This document shows, in pieces, positions 1 through 6,691 of a stretch of 11,345 nt of DNA (position 1 is the first letter of the stretch; each line of letters begins with the position of its first letter). Origin of the DNA: UMGS1502 sp045545435 (GTDB taxonomy: Bacteria > Actinomycetota > Coriobacteriia > Coriobacteriales > Eggerthellaceae); the NCBI GenBank assembly GCA_045545435.1, contig JAZQAV010000189.1, forward strand, positions 1 through 11,345. The letters run 5' to 3'. Position numbers and translations under genes: made by a program. The notes under the pieces are model-generated. The model was given only the letters and a program-made list of their open reading frames with translations. It had not been told where the DNA came from and ran no database searches.

Positions 1-1905
1 CTGTCCGCCGGAAACATTCGTGCCACCTTGGGAGACTTCGGTTTGCATCCCCTCTTCGCGCTGGTCAACAAAGTCGGCAGCTTGGGCAACCTCAAGCGCC
101 ATGCGCATACGCTCCTGCTGTTGGGCCGTTGCCTCGCTGGCTTCATTGCGGCTGGCAGCGTAGCCTTTCTCGGCACCAATGCCCATTCCGTAGCCAACGT
201 TGGAGGCTATGGTTCCGTAGAACAAAAACGGCTTCTGAGGAACATAACCCAGCTGGGCGCGCAAATCGCTTTGACGCAAGCTGCGCACATCAACGCCGTC
301 AATGGTAACTGAGCCGTCGGTAACATCGTAGAAGCGCTCAATGAGCTTGAGTATGGTCGACTTGCCTGAACCGGTAGGACCGATGATGGCCGTGGTTTGA
401 CCCGCTTCGGCAACAAAGTCGATGTCCGTCAGCACATTTTCCGAAGAGTCGGCAAAACGGAAATCAACATGGTTGAAGGCAATTCGGGCGCCCGTTTTTC
501 CGTTCTGAGGAATGCTTTCGACATGCTCTTCTGCCGGATCGTCAATAGAAAGCTCCGTGCTCAGAACTTCGTCGATGCGCTGGGCCGCAACTTCGGCGCG
601 CGGTACGAATACCACAATCATGCCGATCATCAAAAAGCTGGTGATGATAACCATGGCGTAGGTGATGAAGGCAATAAGGTCACCTGTTTGGAGCGTGCCC
701 GTATCAATTGCATCGGCGCCAACCCACACGATAAGCGCCGAAACGCCGTTCATCATGAGCATCATGGCCGGCATCATGAACGACATAGCGCGACCGGTGA
801 ACAGCTGTGCTGCCATAAGGTTTTTGCTCGCGCCGTCGAAACGCTGCTGCTCGTGCTCTTGACGCCCAAATGCGCGCACCACCGGAACGCCGGTGAGCAT
901 CTCGCGCGCAACCAGGTTCACCTGGTCGATAAGCTTTTGCATTATCTTGAACTTGGGCATAACCAGCGCGAACAAAACGGCCACCAGCGCCATGATTGCC
1001 GCTATGCCGACAGCAATTATCCAGCTCATTGAAATATTGGTGCGCGCGACCATGATGACGCCGCCAATTGAAATAATGGGCGCGTAGAGCATAACGCGCA
1101 GCGCCATGATCACAACGCCCTGTATCTGTTGAATGTCGTTTGTGCCGCGCGTGATAAGCGACGCCACCTGGAAACGCTGAACCTCGGCATCCGAGAACGA
1201 CACGACCTTTTTGAACAGGCGATTTCGCAGATCGCGGCCGATACGTGCGCCCACAATGGACGCGATGAGGCCAATGAGGGCCGATATCACCACACTTGCC
1301 GCCACACACGCCATCATAATGGCGCCAATGCGCAATAGGCAGGCCATTTGCATATCGACCGTGCTGACGCCGGCAAGCTCGTATTCGGCCAACGCGGCGC
1401 TAATCGCGCGCTGAGCCGCAATGCCGTCCTCGGACGCACCCTCGGTTACCCCACGATCGCCTGCCTGCGTTTGGCCAGGAAGCGCACTTGTTTCACCTTG
1501 CGCGCTTGCGTTGGCAGACGTCCCGAGCGATGCGGCATGTGCGCGCACGAGGGGTGCGGCTACCACCGCATCAAGCTGCGAGCGGTTTGCTTTGCCGTAG
1601 TCGTTCAAATAGTACAAAGTGGGATCAAGCGCGCCATCGGGGGTGCCCGCGCTCTCTCCGCTCTCATAGCTTGAAACGAACAGCGCCAGATCGTCGCCGG
1701 TAAGCGAGGTGGCTATGGTGTTGTAGGTCTGCCGTGTCATAACCGTTGTGGACGGGTTCTCGACGCCTGATTGCTGAATGCCCACATCCACCAAATCGGC
1801 GGTGTAATTGGGAAGGGCCAAGTCGCATACCGCGCGCCCAATTAAAAGCAAGAACACCAGAAACACGGCAAAGCCGTATCCTTTTAAATAGCGGAACAAC
1901 CGCAA
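1..1905 (-). CDS. ABC exporter, fused transmembrane and ATPase domains (3' end cut by window)
   Basis: This is a half-transporter of the multidrug/lipid exporter class: a membrane domain followed by an ATPase domain, acting in the cytoplasmic membrane as a homo- or heterodimer. The visible 635 residues contain TM1 (about 10-30), further membrane helices between about 188 and 435, Walker A GPTGSGKST at 509-517, a Q-loop near Q557, and the signature NVSGGQ as the last visible residues. Walker B and the rest lie outside the window. The start is the TTG at 1905-1903, preceded by AGGGGG with a 6-base spacer; no in-frame ATG fits better. It begins 20 bp after the selD stop, so co-transcription is likely. 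Two things are odd. About 140 residues (45-183, A/S/G/Q-rich in the second half) lie between TM1 and TM2, where typical exporters have a short loop. There is also an extra A/E/Q-rich stretch at about 572-598 in the ATPase domain. Substrate unknown; a partner subunit may follow to the left. Confidence 0.9.
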   Translation of the reverse strand, partial: MRLFRYLKGYGFAVFLVFLLLIGRAVCDLALPNYTADLVDVGIQQSGVENPSTTVMTRQTYNTIATSLTGDDLALFVSSYESGESAGTPDGALDPTLYYLNDYGKANRSQLDAVVAAPLVRAHAASLGTSANASAQGETSALPGQTQAGDRGVTEGASEDGIAAQRAISAALAEYELAGVSTVDMQMACLLRIGAIMMACVAASVVISALIGLIASIVGARIGRDLRNRLFKKVVSFSDAEVQRFQVASLITRGTNDIQQIQGVVIMALRVMLYAPIISIGGVIMVARTNISMSWIIAVGIAAIMALVAVLFALVMPKFKIMQKLIDQVNLVAREMLTGVPVVRAFGRQEHEQQRFDGASKNLMAAQLFTGRAMSFMMPAMMLMMNGVSALIVWVGADAIDTGTLQTGDLIAFITYAMVIITSFLMIGMIVVFVPRAEVAAQRIDEVLSTELSIDDPAEEHVESIPQNGKTGARIAFNHVDFRFADSSENVLTDIDFVAEAGQTTAIIGPTGSGKSTILKLIERFYDVTDGSVTIDGVDVRSLRQSDLRAQLGYVPQKPFLFYGTIASNVGYGMGIGAEKGYAASRNEASEATAQQQERMRMALEVAQAADFVDQREEGMQTEVSQGGTNVSGGQ

Positions 1906-1911
1906 CCCGTG

Positions 1912-1917
1912 CCCCCT
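1912..1917 (-). promoter_or_regulatory. Ribosome binding site deciding the TTG start of the ABC exporter
   Basis: AGGGGG on the minus strand sits 6 bases before the TTG at 1905-1903, between the selD stop (1926-1928) and the exporter gene. It supports the TTG as start codon because the frame has no nearby ATG and the first residues then read M-R-L-F-R-Y-L-K, a usual beginning for this family. Confidence 0.6.
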
Positions 1918-1925
1918 ATCGCCCG

Positions 1926-3017
1926 CTACGACATAAAAATGAGACCTGCTGGCGCATCCACGACGCGCCCGATAACCGCTGGCCTTCTGTTGCGCAAGCG
2001 CTCGAAAGCCGCGCAGTACGCCTCAACTTCATGCTGAGGAAGCGCTATCAGCAACCCGCCACTTGTTTGCGGGTCGCACAAGACACCCATGCGATTGCCA
2101 TACTCCTCAACGGAAAGCGTGCCGCGCCTCACAAACGACTGCGCCCATTCAACCACCGCAAACGATCGTCCCGGACGGCAATAGTTGCATGAGTACTGGT
2201 AAACACCCTCATAAAGCGGCAGATCATCCCACTTTACAATGGCTCCAACGCCACTTGCTTCCAATATTTCATGCAAATGCCCCGCAAGCCCGAAGCCCGT
2301 AACGTCGGTAACCGCATGTACCTCAAGCCCCTCAAGCGCATCTGCGGCGTACTTGTTGAGCTCCATCATGCCCTCTATGACCGGTCGCATCGATTCATCG
2401 GTTTCGTACCCCGCACGAAACGCCGAGCCCATGATGCCCGTGCCGATGGTTTTTGTGTACAACAGAACATCGCCCTCTTGGGCGCCCTCATTGCGCAAGA
2501 TTTTATCGGGGTGCACCAGACCAAAGACGGAAAGCCCGTATTTGGGCTCATCGTCGTCGATGGTATGACCGCCCACAATGAACGCGCCTGCTTCGGCCAC
2601 CTTGTCCGCTCCCCCGCGCATGACCTCCCCCACAACCTGGGTGCCCAGCGCCACGGGAAATGCGGTGATGTTCAGGGCGGTTATTGGTTTGGCGCCCATC
2701 GCGAACACGTCCGACAAGGCGTTGGCGGCAGCAATGGCCCCAAATTCATAAGGGTCGTCAACAACAGGCGTGAAAAAGTCAACCGTCAGCACCGCTGCGG
2801 TGGTGTCGTTAATACGGTAAACCGCGCAATCATCGCTGGTCTCGAAACCAAGCAACAGCTGGTCGTCGTTTGGCGGCGCAATTTTATTCAATATATCGCG
2901 GAGGTCACCCGGACTCCATTTTGCAGCTCAACCACCTTTTTCGGTGAGATGAGTTAGCCTGATGCGCTCGTTTTCCCCAAAGAGCTTTTGGGGAACGCCG
3001 CAAACGTTCTCGCCCAT
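1926..3017 (-). CDS. selD: Selenide, water dikinase (SelD) containing a predicted selenocysteine
   Basis: SelD uses ATP and selenide to make selenophosphate, the selenium donor for selenocysteine, selenouridine and Se-dependent molybdenum hydroxylases. The part from TTG 2891 (321 residues) carries clear SelD blocks such as TSDDCAVY, VDFFTPVVDDP, ANALSDVFAMG and VTDVTGFGLAGH, but lacks the N-terminal catalytic loop. Reading upstream in the same frame restores it: ATG at 3017-3015 has a strong GGGAGGG ribosome binding site 5 bases away, and the frame then crosses TGA at 2930-2928 in the context G-G-(TGA)-A-A-K-W-S-P-G-D-L. This matches the family motif with Cys or Sec followed two residues later by the catalytic Lys, giving Sec30 and Lys33. 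The full product is 363 residues, near the family's usual length of about 345. A SECIS-like hairpin follows the TGA. The gene has its own candidate promoter and lies downstream of a Se/S-mobilisation cluster. Identity is sure; Sec decoding is strongly indicated by sequence but needs selA, selB and selC elsewhere in the genome. Confidence 0.95.
2899..2918 (-). promoter_or_regulatory. Candidate bacterial SECIS hairpin for the selD TGA codon
   Basis: Counting from the base after the TGA (2930-2928), bases 11-13 (GGA) pair with 26-28 (UCC) and bases 14-16 (GUC) pair with 22-24 (GAC). One C is bulged at base 25, the loop is CGGGU, and a U-G wobble can close the bottom. The 16-base distance from UGA to the loop and a G among the first two loop bases agree with the published consensus for bacterial SECIS elements (loop 16-37 bases from the UGA). 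This element would recruit SelB with Sec-tRNA. It lies inside the coding sequence. Folding was done by hand. Confidence 0.7.
2928..2930 (-). other. In-frame TGA read as selenocysteine (Sec30 of SelD)
   Basis: The TGA interrupts an otherwise open selD frame exactly at the catalytic Cys/Sec position, with Lys33 two residues further on. Reading it as a stop would leave a kinase without its active-site residue. The flanking peptide on both sides (R-L-T-H-L-T before, S-P-G-D-L after) looks like SelD, which argues against a chance nonsense mutation. Confidence 0.85.
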
Positions 3018-3022
3018 GGCAA

Positions 3023-3029
3023 CCCTCCC
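3023..3029 (-). promoter_or_regulatory. Ribosome binding site deciding the upstream ATG start of selD
   Basis: GGGAGGG lies 5 bases before the ATG at 3017-3015. Nothing comparable precedes the TTG at 2891-2889, where a caller that stops at TGA would begin the gene. Confidence 0.8.
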
Positions 3030-3256
3030 TTCACTGCGCAGCCTTCCACCAACTCAAGCAATAACGCGTAAGCGCACGTTAAGAATATCATTTCCAACAA
3101 CGCATGCCGCTGCGCCTAGCACAGAGCGCCCAGACGCGAAACGCATCTTCAGGCACGGGCGAAAGCACGGCGCCGCTGTTCGCAATTTGCACCTCCGCGC
3201 AAACCGTGTCGCCAGCACACGCAAAAACAAAGCGTTGTTACCCACGATGTTTCTGA

Positions 3257-3262
3257 ATTATA
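3257..3262 (-). promoter_or_regulatory. Candidate -10 box (TATAAT) of a selD promoter
   Basis: There is a perfect TATAAT on the minus strand, with a start of transcription expected near 3250. The -35 region at 16-18 bases spacing matches TTGACA poorly, so either the promoter depends on an activator or the match is chance. It sits just after a terminator-like hairpin, where a new transcription unit for selD and the exporter would make sense. Confidence 0.35.
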
Positions 3263-3266
3263 CGGG

Positions 3267-3298
3267 AAAAGCCGCCTTGCGTACGACGTGTCGCAAGG
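3267..3298 (-). terminator. Terminator-like hairpin after the HgdC-type ATPase gene
   Basis: Inverted arms CCTTGCG and CGCAAGG (7 bp, perfect, at 3292-3298 and 3275-3281) enclose 10 bases. On the minus strand the hairpin is followed after a few bases by four T (3267-3270). It lies about 40 bases past the stop of the preceding gene, a usual place for a terminator. The short T-run makes it weak, so read-through into selD is possible. Confidence 0.45.
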
Positions 3299-3336
3299 GC
3301 GTTACCTTTACGAAAACGTGAAGCTGCTGCGCGCGA

Positions 3337-4083
3337 TTACGCGGAAAGCGCTGCCCCTATAGCGCCGGCAAAACGTGCTTGTGGACTGGTGGTAACCGGG
3401 ACGCCCAAATGATGGGACAACCTACCCACAACGTATGCGTTCTCGCACAACCCGCCCGTCAAAAACACGTCGCCGGTCACCAGGCCACCGGCCAATGAGA
3501 CCACGCGCGACACAACCGACTCTATGACGCCATTGGCAATGTTTTCGCGGGGCTCACCGCGCCCAATAAGCGAAATGACCTCGGATTCGGCAAACACGGT
3601 GCACATGCTGGATATCTTGGTAGGCGCGCCCGCAGCGGCAAGCGCTGCAAGCTGTTGTTGCGATACGCCCATGCGGTCGGCAATAACCTCAAGGAACTTG
3701 CCCGTGCCCGCGGCGCACTTGTCGTTCATCACGAACTTGCGTACTTTACCGTCAGCCAATTGAATGACCTTGGTATCCTGGCCGCCCACATCGATGACGG
3801 TGCCATTGCCGCCGAACAGAAAAGCCGCCCCGCGTCCATGGCAGGTTATTTCGGTCATCGATTTTCCCGCATACGGAACAGAGATGCGCCCATACCCTGT
3901 GGCCACCACCGACACATCGCATGCACCTGGATCGATTCCGCGTTCGCGCAGCTCATCAGCAAGCCTCAGCGATGCGTCAACCCCGCTGAAACCCGTGGGG
4001 ACCACTATCGTGCACACCAACTCGTCGCCTTCGAACGCCGCAGCTTTCGCAGCGGTTGATCCTATGTCAATTCCAACCCTCAT
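3337..4083 (-). CDS. [4Fe-4S] ATPase activator, HgdC/BadF-BcrA family (acyl-CoA dehydratase activase-like)
   Basis: The protein has 248 residues and the actin/Hsp70-like fold of 2-hydroxyacyl-CoA dehydratase activators. In that family a homodimer holds one [4Fe-4S] cluster and uses ATP to push an electron to very low potential into a partner protein. Visible marks are the phosphate-binding GIDIGST at 4-10, VIDVGGQD at 97-103 and LTGG at 208-211. The two cluster-ligating cysteines are C123 (NDKCAAGTGKF) and C161 (SSMCTVFAESEV). Length is normal for the single-domain type. The start at ATG 4083 gives the canonical N-terminus, although its ribosome binding site is weak; the gene begins 32 bp after the small DUF3343 gene and is probably co-translated. 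Its obvious electron acceptor is the double-cubane protein at the head of the same cluster. No dehydratase subunit genes are present, so a role in acyl-CoA dehydration is unlikely here. Confidence 0.93.
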   Translation of the reverse strand: MRVGIDIGSTAAKAAAFEGDELVCTIVVPTGFSGVDASLRLADELRERGIDPGACDVSVVATGYGRISVPYAGKSMTEITCHGRGAAFLFGGNGTVIDVGGQDTKVIQLADGKVRKFVMNDKCAAGTGKFLEVIADRMGVSQQQLAALAAAGAPTKISSMCTVFAESEVISLIGRGEPRENIANGVIESVVSRVVSLAGGLVTGDVFLTGGLCENAYVVGRLSHHLGVPVTTSPQARFAGAIGAALSA

Positions 4084-4115
4084 GGTATTTCGCTTTCGTA
4101 TCTGCAGCGCAGCAC

Positions 4116-4355
4116 CTAGTACAGCATTACTTCGTAGATTCCCTCATGCGCCAGGCCCAGGCGCACCAAAGAGGCCTCCAGGGCGCTTCGTTGGTCTTGC
4201 TCCGCAAACCAAGCCAACCCGCATCCGGCATCTATGTCGGAGGGCACCGGTATGATGCGCCCCGGCACGCCATGCTCGCGCGCCGCTGCCTCCATAGCCA
4301 TGGCATCGGAAGCGGTCGCGAACGTCACCACTGTGCACAACCGTTTCTCACGCAT
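4116..4355 (-). CDS. DUF3343 protein, putative Se/S carrier (short form)
   Basis: This small 79-residue protein belongs to DUF3343, a family annotated as putative Se/S carriers because its genes sit with selenium genes. The diagnostic centre is PVPSDIDAGCGLAW with the single conserved cysteine C45, which would carry persulfide or perselenide. C7 is the only other cysteine. The N-terminal block FATASDAMAMEAAAREHGVPGR (10-33 region) is the usual ferredoxin-like first half of the family. Its ATG shares one base with the stop of the aminotransferase gene (TAATG), so translation is almost surely coupled. This gives a likely donor-carrier pair: the desulfurase makes the chalcogen and this protein carries it. 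Biochemical function is not established for the family. Confidence 0.85.
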   Translation of the reverse strand: MREKRLCTVVTFATASDAMAMEAAAREHGVPGRIIPVPSDIDAGCGLAWFAEQDQRSALEASLVRLGLAHEGIYEVMLY

Positions 4356-5497
4356 TAGGACAGCTCCAAAGCGATCGCCTGTATCGCGGCTATGCCGGCA
4401 TCAACTTCCTCGATGGTGTTCAGATGCGAAAAGCTGAAGCGCACCGCGCCCTGTTTGTCGGTGCCCAATGCCGCGTGCATAAGCGGCGCGCAATGCGCAC
4501 CTGCGCGCGTGCATATGCCATACGACATGTTCAGCATATCGGCGACCAGCGCCGAATCGTAGTCGCCAATATTAAGCGCAACGATGCCGGTTTTGTCCAC
4601 ACCGCCGCCACCGTACACCCGTACGTTGGCAAGAGGCTTTACGCCCTCGGCAAAGCGTTTGGCAAGACTTTGGGTTTGCTCCCTAATGGCATCAACACCA
4701 TGGGCCTCAATATAGGAAACGCCCGCCAAAAGCCCAGCGATGCCGTGCGCATTCAGCGTTCCCGCCTCAAGGTGCTCGGGCATAAACGCGGGATGCTCGC
4801 GATCGTAGCTGTGCGTTCCGGAGCCGCCCACCTTGAACGCATCAATGCTCACATCTTCGGCCACGCACAAACCACCGGTGCCTTGGGGGCCATACAGGCT
4901 TTTGTGACCTGTAAAGCACACAACATCCAGGCCCCATGCCCCCATGTCGATGGGAATGATGCCCGCCGTTTGGGCAGCATCCACCACCACACGCGCACCG
5001 TTGTCGTGAGCTATGCGTGCCAAACGGGCGATGTCGTACACGTCTCCCGTTAAATTTGAGGCATGGGTTATCGCCGCAAGCGCCGTGTTGGGCTTAAATG
5101 CGGCGGCAAACAAATCTTCGTCCAGGGCGCCATCGGGCTTTATGGGGACAACCGTCACGTCGATTTTACCCGCATCCTGCATGCGGAACAGCGGCCGCAA
5201 AACCGAGTTGTGCGAAGCAGCCGTTGTCACCACGTGATCACCCTGCTTGAGCATGCCGCACAGTGCCACATTGAGCGCCTCGGTTGCGTTCAGTGCGAAG
5301 GCGACCTGCTTGGCACCGGGACCGCCAAACAAATCGGACAGTTTTTGGCGCGCCATGAACACGGTCATGCCCGCATCAAGAGATGCTTCGTGCACCCCAC
5401 GGCCCACGCCACCAAATCCGTTGATTGCGCGCACCACCGCTTCGGCCACCTCGGGCGGCTTGAGCATGGTTGTTGCAGCGTTATCGAAATAAATCAT
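4355..5497 (-). CDS. Class V aminotransferase, cysteine desulfurase type (EF2568-like)
   Basis: This is a PLP enzyme of 380 residues, of the IscS/SufS fold, expected to take sulfur from cysteine or selenium from selenocysteine. Residues seen are the N-terminal YFDNAATT at 3-10, SHNS with H96 stacking on PLP, D173 in VVDAAQTAG, the PLP lysine K199 in FTGHKSLYGPQG, and the catalytic cysteine C336 in RAGAHCAPLMH. The length and RAGAHCAPLMH ending fit the branch typified by Enterococcus faecalis EF2568, which is found with SelD and Se-dependent hydroxylase genes rather than with Fe-S assembly genes. The start is the second of two close ATGs (5497-5495), because GCGAGG lies 6 bases before it and touches the first one at 5503. 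It overlaps the next gene by one base. No iscU or sufU partner is present. Confidence 0.9.
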   Translation of the reverse strand: MIYFDNAATTMLKPPEVAEAVVRAINGFGGVGRGVHEASLDAGMTVFMARQKLSDLFGGPGAKQVAFALNATEALNVALCGMLKQGDHVVTTAASHNSVLRPLFRMQDAGKIDVTVVPIKPDGALDEDLFAAAFKPNTALAAITHASNLTGDVYDIARLARIAHDNGARVVVDAAQTAGIIPIDMGAWGLDVVCFTGHKSLYGPQGTGGLCVAEDVSIDAFKVGGSGTHSYDREHPAFMPEHLEAGTLNAHGIAGLLAGVSYIEAHGVDAIREQTQSLAKRFAEGVKPLANVRVYGGGGVDKTGIVALNIGDYDSALVADMLNMSYGICTRAGAHCAPLMHAALGTDKQGAVRFSFSHLNTIEEVDAGIAAIQAIALELS

Positions 5498-5559
5498 CCG
5501 CATCCTCGCAATATATGCGCCTAAGACGGCCCTATCGCACGGTTGCCCTTGCAAGCGCC

Positions 5560-6171
5560 CTAAGCGCGAACAACCACACCGGCTTTCAGTTGCTTTTCGA
5601 CGATAACGTACATGTTGGTGACATCGCCGACGACAAGCTTGTCCTCAATGCCGTAATGCTTCAGGCAGGTGCCGCACGAAAGCACTTCCACCCCAGCGTC
5701 AACCAGCTTGGCGATATCTTCAAGAACCGGCGAACCTTCGCATGTGAGCTTAACGCCACCGTTGTAGAACAAAATTGAACTGGGAAGATCGTCTTGCTGG
5801 GTAAGCGCGAAGATGAACGATTTCATGAGCGCATCGCCCAGCACATCGTCGCCATGGCCCATAACCGACGAGGGAACAACCACCACGCGCGGGCCAGCAG
5901 CTGCAACCATATTCGCACCTGGGGCCGCAGCCTCCTGAACAAGCGCGCAACCTGCGGTTTTCACAATGGTGACCGCATACTTGTTTTCCTCCAATTGCTC
6001 AGAGGAAACTTCACACTGCTGCGATTTCGCAAAACTCGTGAGATTGGTTACCGACGTTTCGTTGTCAACGAGCATCACCAAGGTGCCTTCGTCCATCGTT
6101 GACAGCGCGTTTTTGGCCTTAACTACTGGAACCGGGCACTTATCGCCCAAAGCGTCTACGGTCATATCCAT
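5560..6171 (-). CDS. yedF: YedF, sulfurtransferase-like selenium metabolism protein
   Basis: The protein has 203 residues in two parts. Residues 1-75 form a TusA/SirA-like domain with the persulfide-carrying cysteine C12 in DKCPVPVVK. Residues 95-203 form a DsrE-like domain with paired cysteines in VLSCGTCLKHYG (C166 and C169). This architecture is that of the selenium-associated YedF family rather than plain TusA. It should accept sulfur or selenium from the neighbouring desulfurase and pass it on. A TTG at 6177 is in frame, but AAAGAGG is spaced 6 bases from the ATG at 6171, which is taken as start. The next gene begins 62 bp downstream in the same direction. Family call is secure; the natural acceptor is unknown. 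Confidence 0.93.
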   Translation of the reverse strand: MDMTVDALGDKCPVPVVKAKNALSTMDEGTLVMLVDNETSVTNLTSFAKSQQCEVSSEQLEENKYAVTIVKTAGCALVQEAAAPGANMVAAAGPRVVVVPSSVMGHGDDVLGDALMKSFIFALTQQDDLPSSILFYNGGVKLTCEGSPVLEDIAKLVDAGVEVLSCGTCLKHYGIEDKLVVGDVTNMYVIVEKQLKAGVVVRA

Positions 6172-6347
6172 GAGCAACCTCTTTCATTCCCTGTTTTCCA
6201 AACTGCTGCGCAGTGCGCGTTTACCGCACGATGCAGCACCTGCTTACCAAAAGGCACGCGCCGTGTTTAACCGCGCGCGTCAAAACCTTACCTGCGTTGC
6301 GGCGCGGCGCAAACTTTGCTGCGCTTACTGCGCATTTCGGCAATCGC
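6172..6347 (-). other. Intergenic spacer of 176 bp upstream of yedF
   Basis: No frame here looks like protein apart from short shadows. The stretch is rich in small GCGC inverted repeats (for example TGCGC...GCGCA near 6321-6335). No convincing promoter or terminator was found, so the genes on either side may share a transcript with RNA processing in between. Confidence 0.4.
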
Positions 6348-6665
6348 TTAGCAATATACGTCACGATTGGGATCGATCTGATTGGGAAGCGGAACAATAT
6401 CCTCAAACGGCACGCCGCCCTCCAAAGCAACCGCCTCAATTTCTTGCGCTTGGCCAGCATCAACCAGCAAGGCAACACCGCAGCTCGATCGCGCTTGCCG
6501 CGGTGTTGCAGAAATCCTCGGCGCAAGACCTGCCGCTTTAGCAAGCGTATAAAGCTGCATCGCATCGGTGTGGCTTTCGAACAGCACGTAACAGTCGATG
6601 CGCGCGCCCGCATGCGCGCGGCGCGCTTCCTCTATGCGCTCGTTAATACTCGCCCTTGCAACCAT
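6348..6665 (-). CDS. DUF3343 protein, putative Se/S carrier (long form)
   Basis: A second DUF3343 protein of 105 residues. The core begins after a charged 22-residue N-terminal extension (NERIEEARRAHAGAR region) with YVLFESHTDAMQLYTLAK, followed by the conserved cysteine C62 in ARSSCGVALLV. It differs from the short copy in three ways: SCGVAL replaces GCGLAW, the N-terminal extension, and a cysteine as the very last residue (C105). C25 sits at the start of the core. The start is ATG 6665 with a weak GGA upstream at 5 bases. It stands between the double-cubane gene and yedF and follows a strong inverted repeat. Its position suggests that it serves the double-cubane protein, which is inference. 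Family assignment is fairly sure, function unknown. Confidence 0.78.
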   Translation of the reverse strand: MVARASINERIEEARRAHAGARIDCYVLFESHTDAMQLYTLAKAAGLAPRISATPRQARSSCGVALLVDAGQAQEIEAVALEGGVPFEDIVPLPNQIDPNRDVYC

Positions 6666-6691
6666 CGTTATCCAGTCATGCGCTCACATGA

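Larger units (their letters stand above)
3018..3336 (-). other. Gene-free stretch of 319 bp: terminator-like hairpin, TATAAT and selD leader
   Basis: This spacer separates the HgdC-type ATPase gene (stop at 3337) from selD. It holds the hairpin at 3275-3298 and the -10 box at 3257-3262, described separately, and then a leader of roughly 230 bases to selD. A weak small frame is possible in the leader: TTG at 3185-3183, with GGAGG 6 bases upstream, runs 43 codons to the TGA ending at 3054. It resembles no family I know and is not called as a gene. A second frame (about 3234-3090) reads protein-like but has no convincing start. Confidence 0.5.

Noticed and set aside
397..1032. Open frame of 211 codons on the plus strand
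   Set aside because: It is antisense to the ABC exporter, whose continuous frame carries membrane helices and Walker A. The plus product is rich in His and Arg with no family resemblance.
704..1309. Open frame of 201 codons on the minus strand inside the exporter
   Set aside because: It lies in the wrong frame within the exporter and encodes a Gly/Arg/His-rich sequence; the exporter frame has clear domain motifs.
1926..2891. selD beginning at TTG 2891
   Set aside because: This form lacks the catalytic Sec/Cys and Lys, and no binding site precedes it. The frame continues through TGA to a strong start at 3017.
3054..3245. 63-codon frame on the minus strand before selD
   Set aside because: No family signature and the long version lacks a good start. 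Only a shorter 43-codon version has a binding site, and it is kept as a weak possibility in the leader.
5498..5554. 19-codon upstream extension of the desulfurase
   Set aside because: GCGAGG is correctly spaced only for ATG 5497, and Y-F-D-N-A-A-T-T is the standard beginning of the family.
6172..6347. tRNA-Sec or another RNA gene in the spacer near the selenium genes
   Set aside because: I looked for a long cloverleaf with a CCA end and an extended variable arm and found none here, in 8006-8367 or in 3018-3336.
6221..6613. Open frame of 130 codons on the minus strand, Arg-rich
   Set aside because: It overlaps the long DUF3343 gene in another frame and runs into the spacer; composition is that of a frame shadow.
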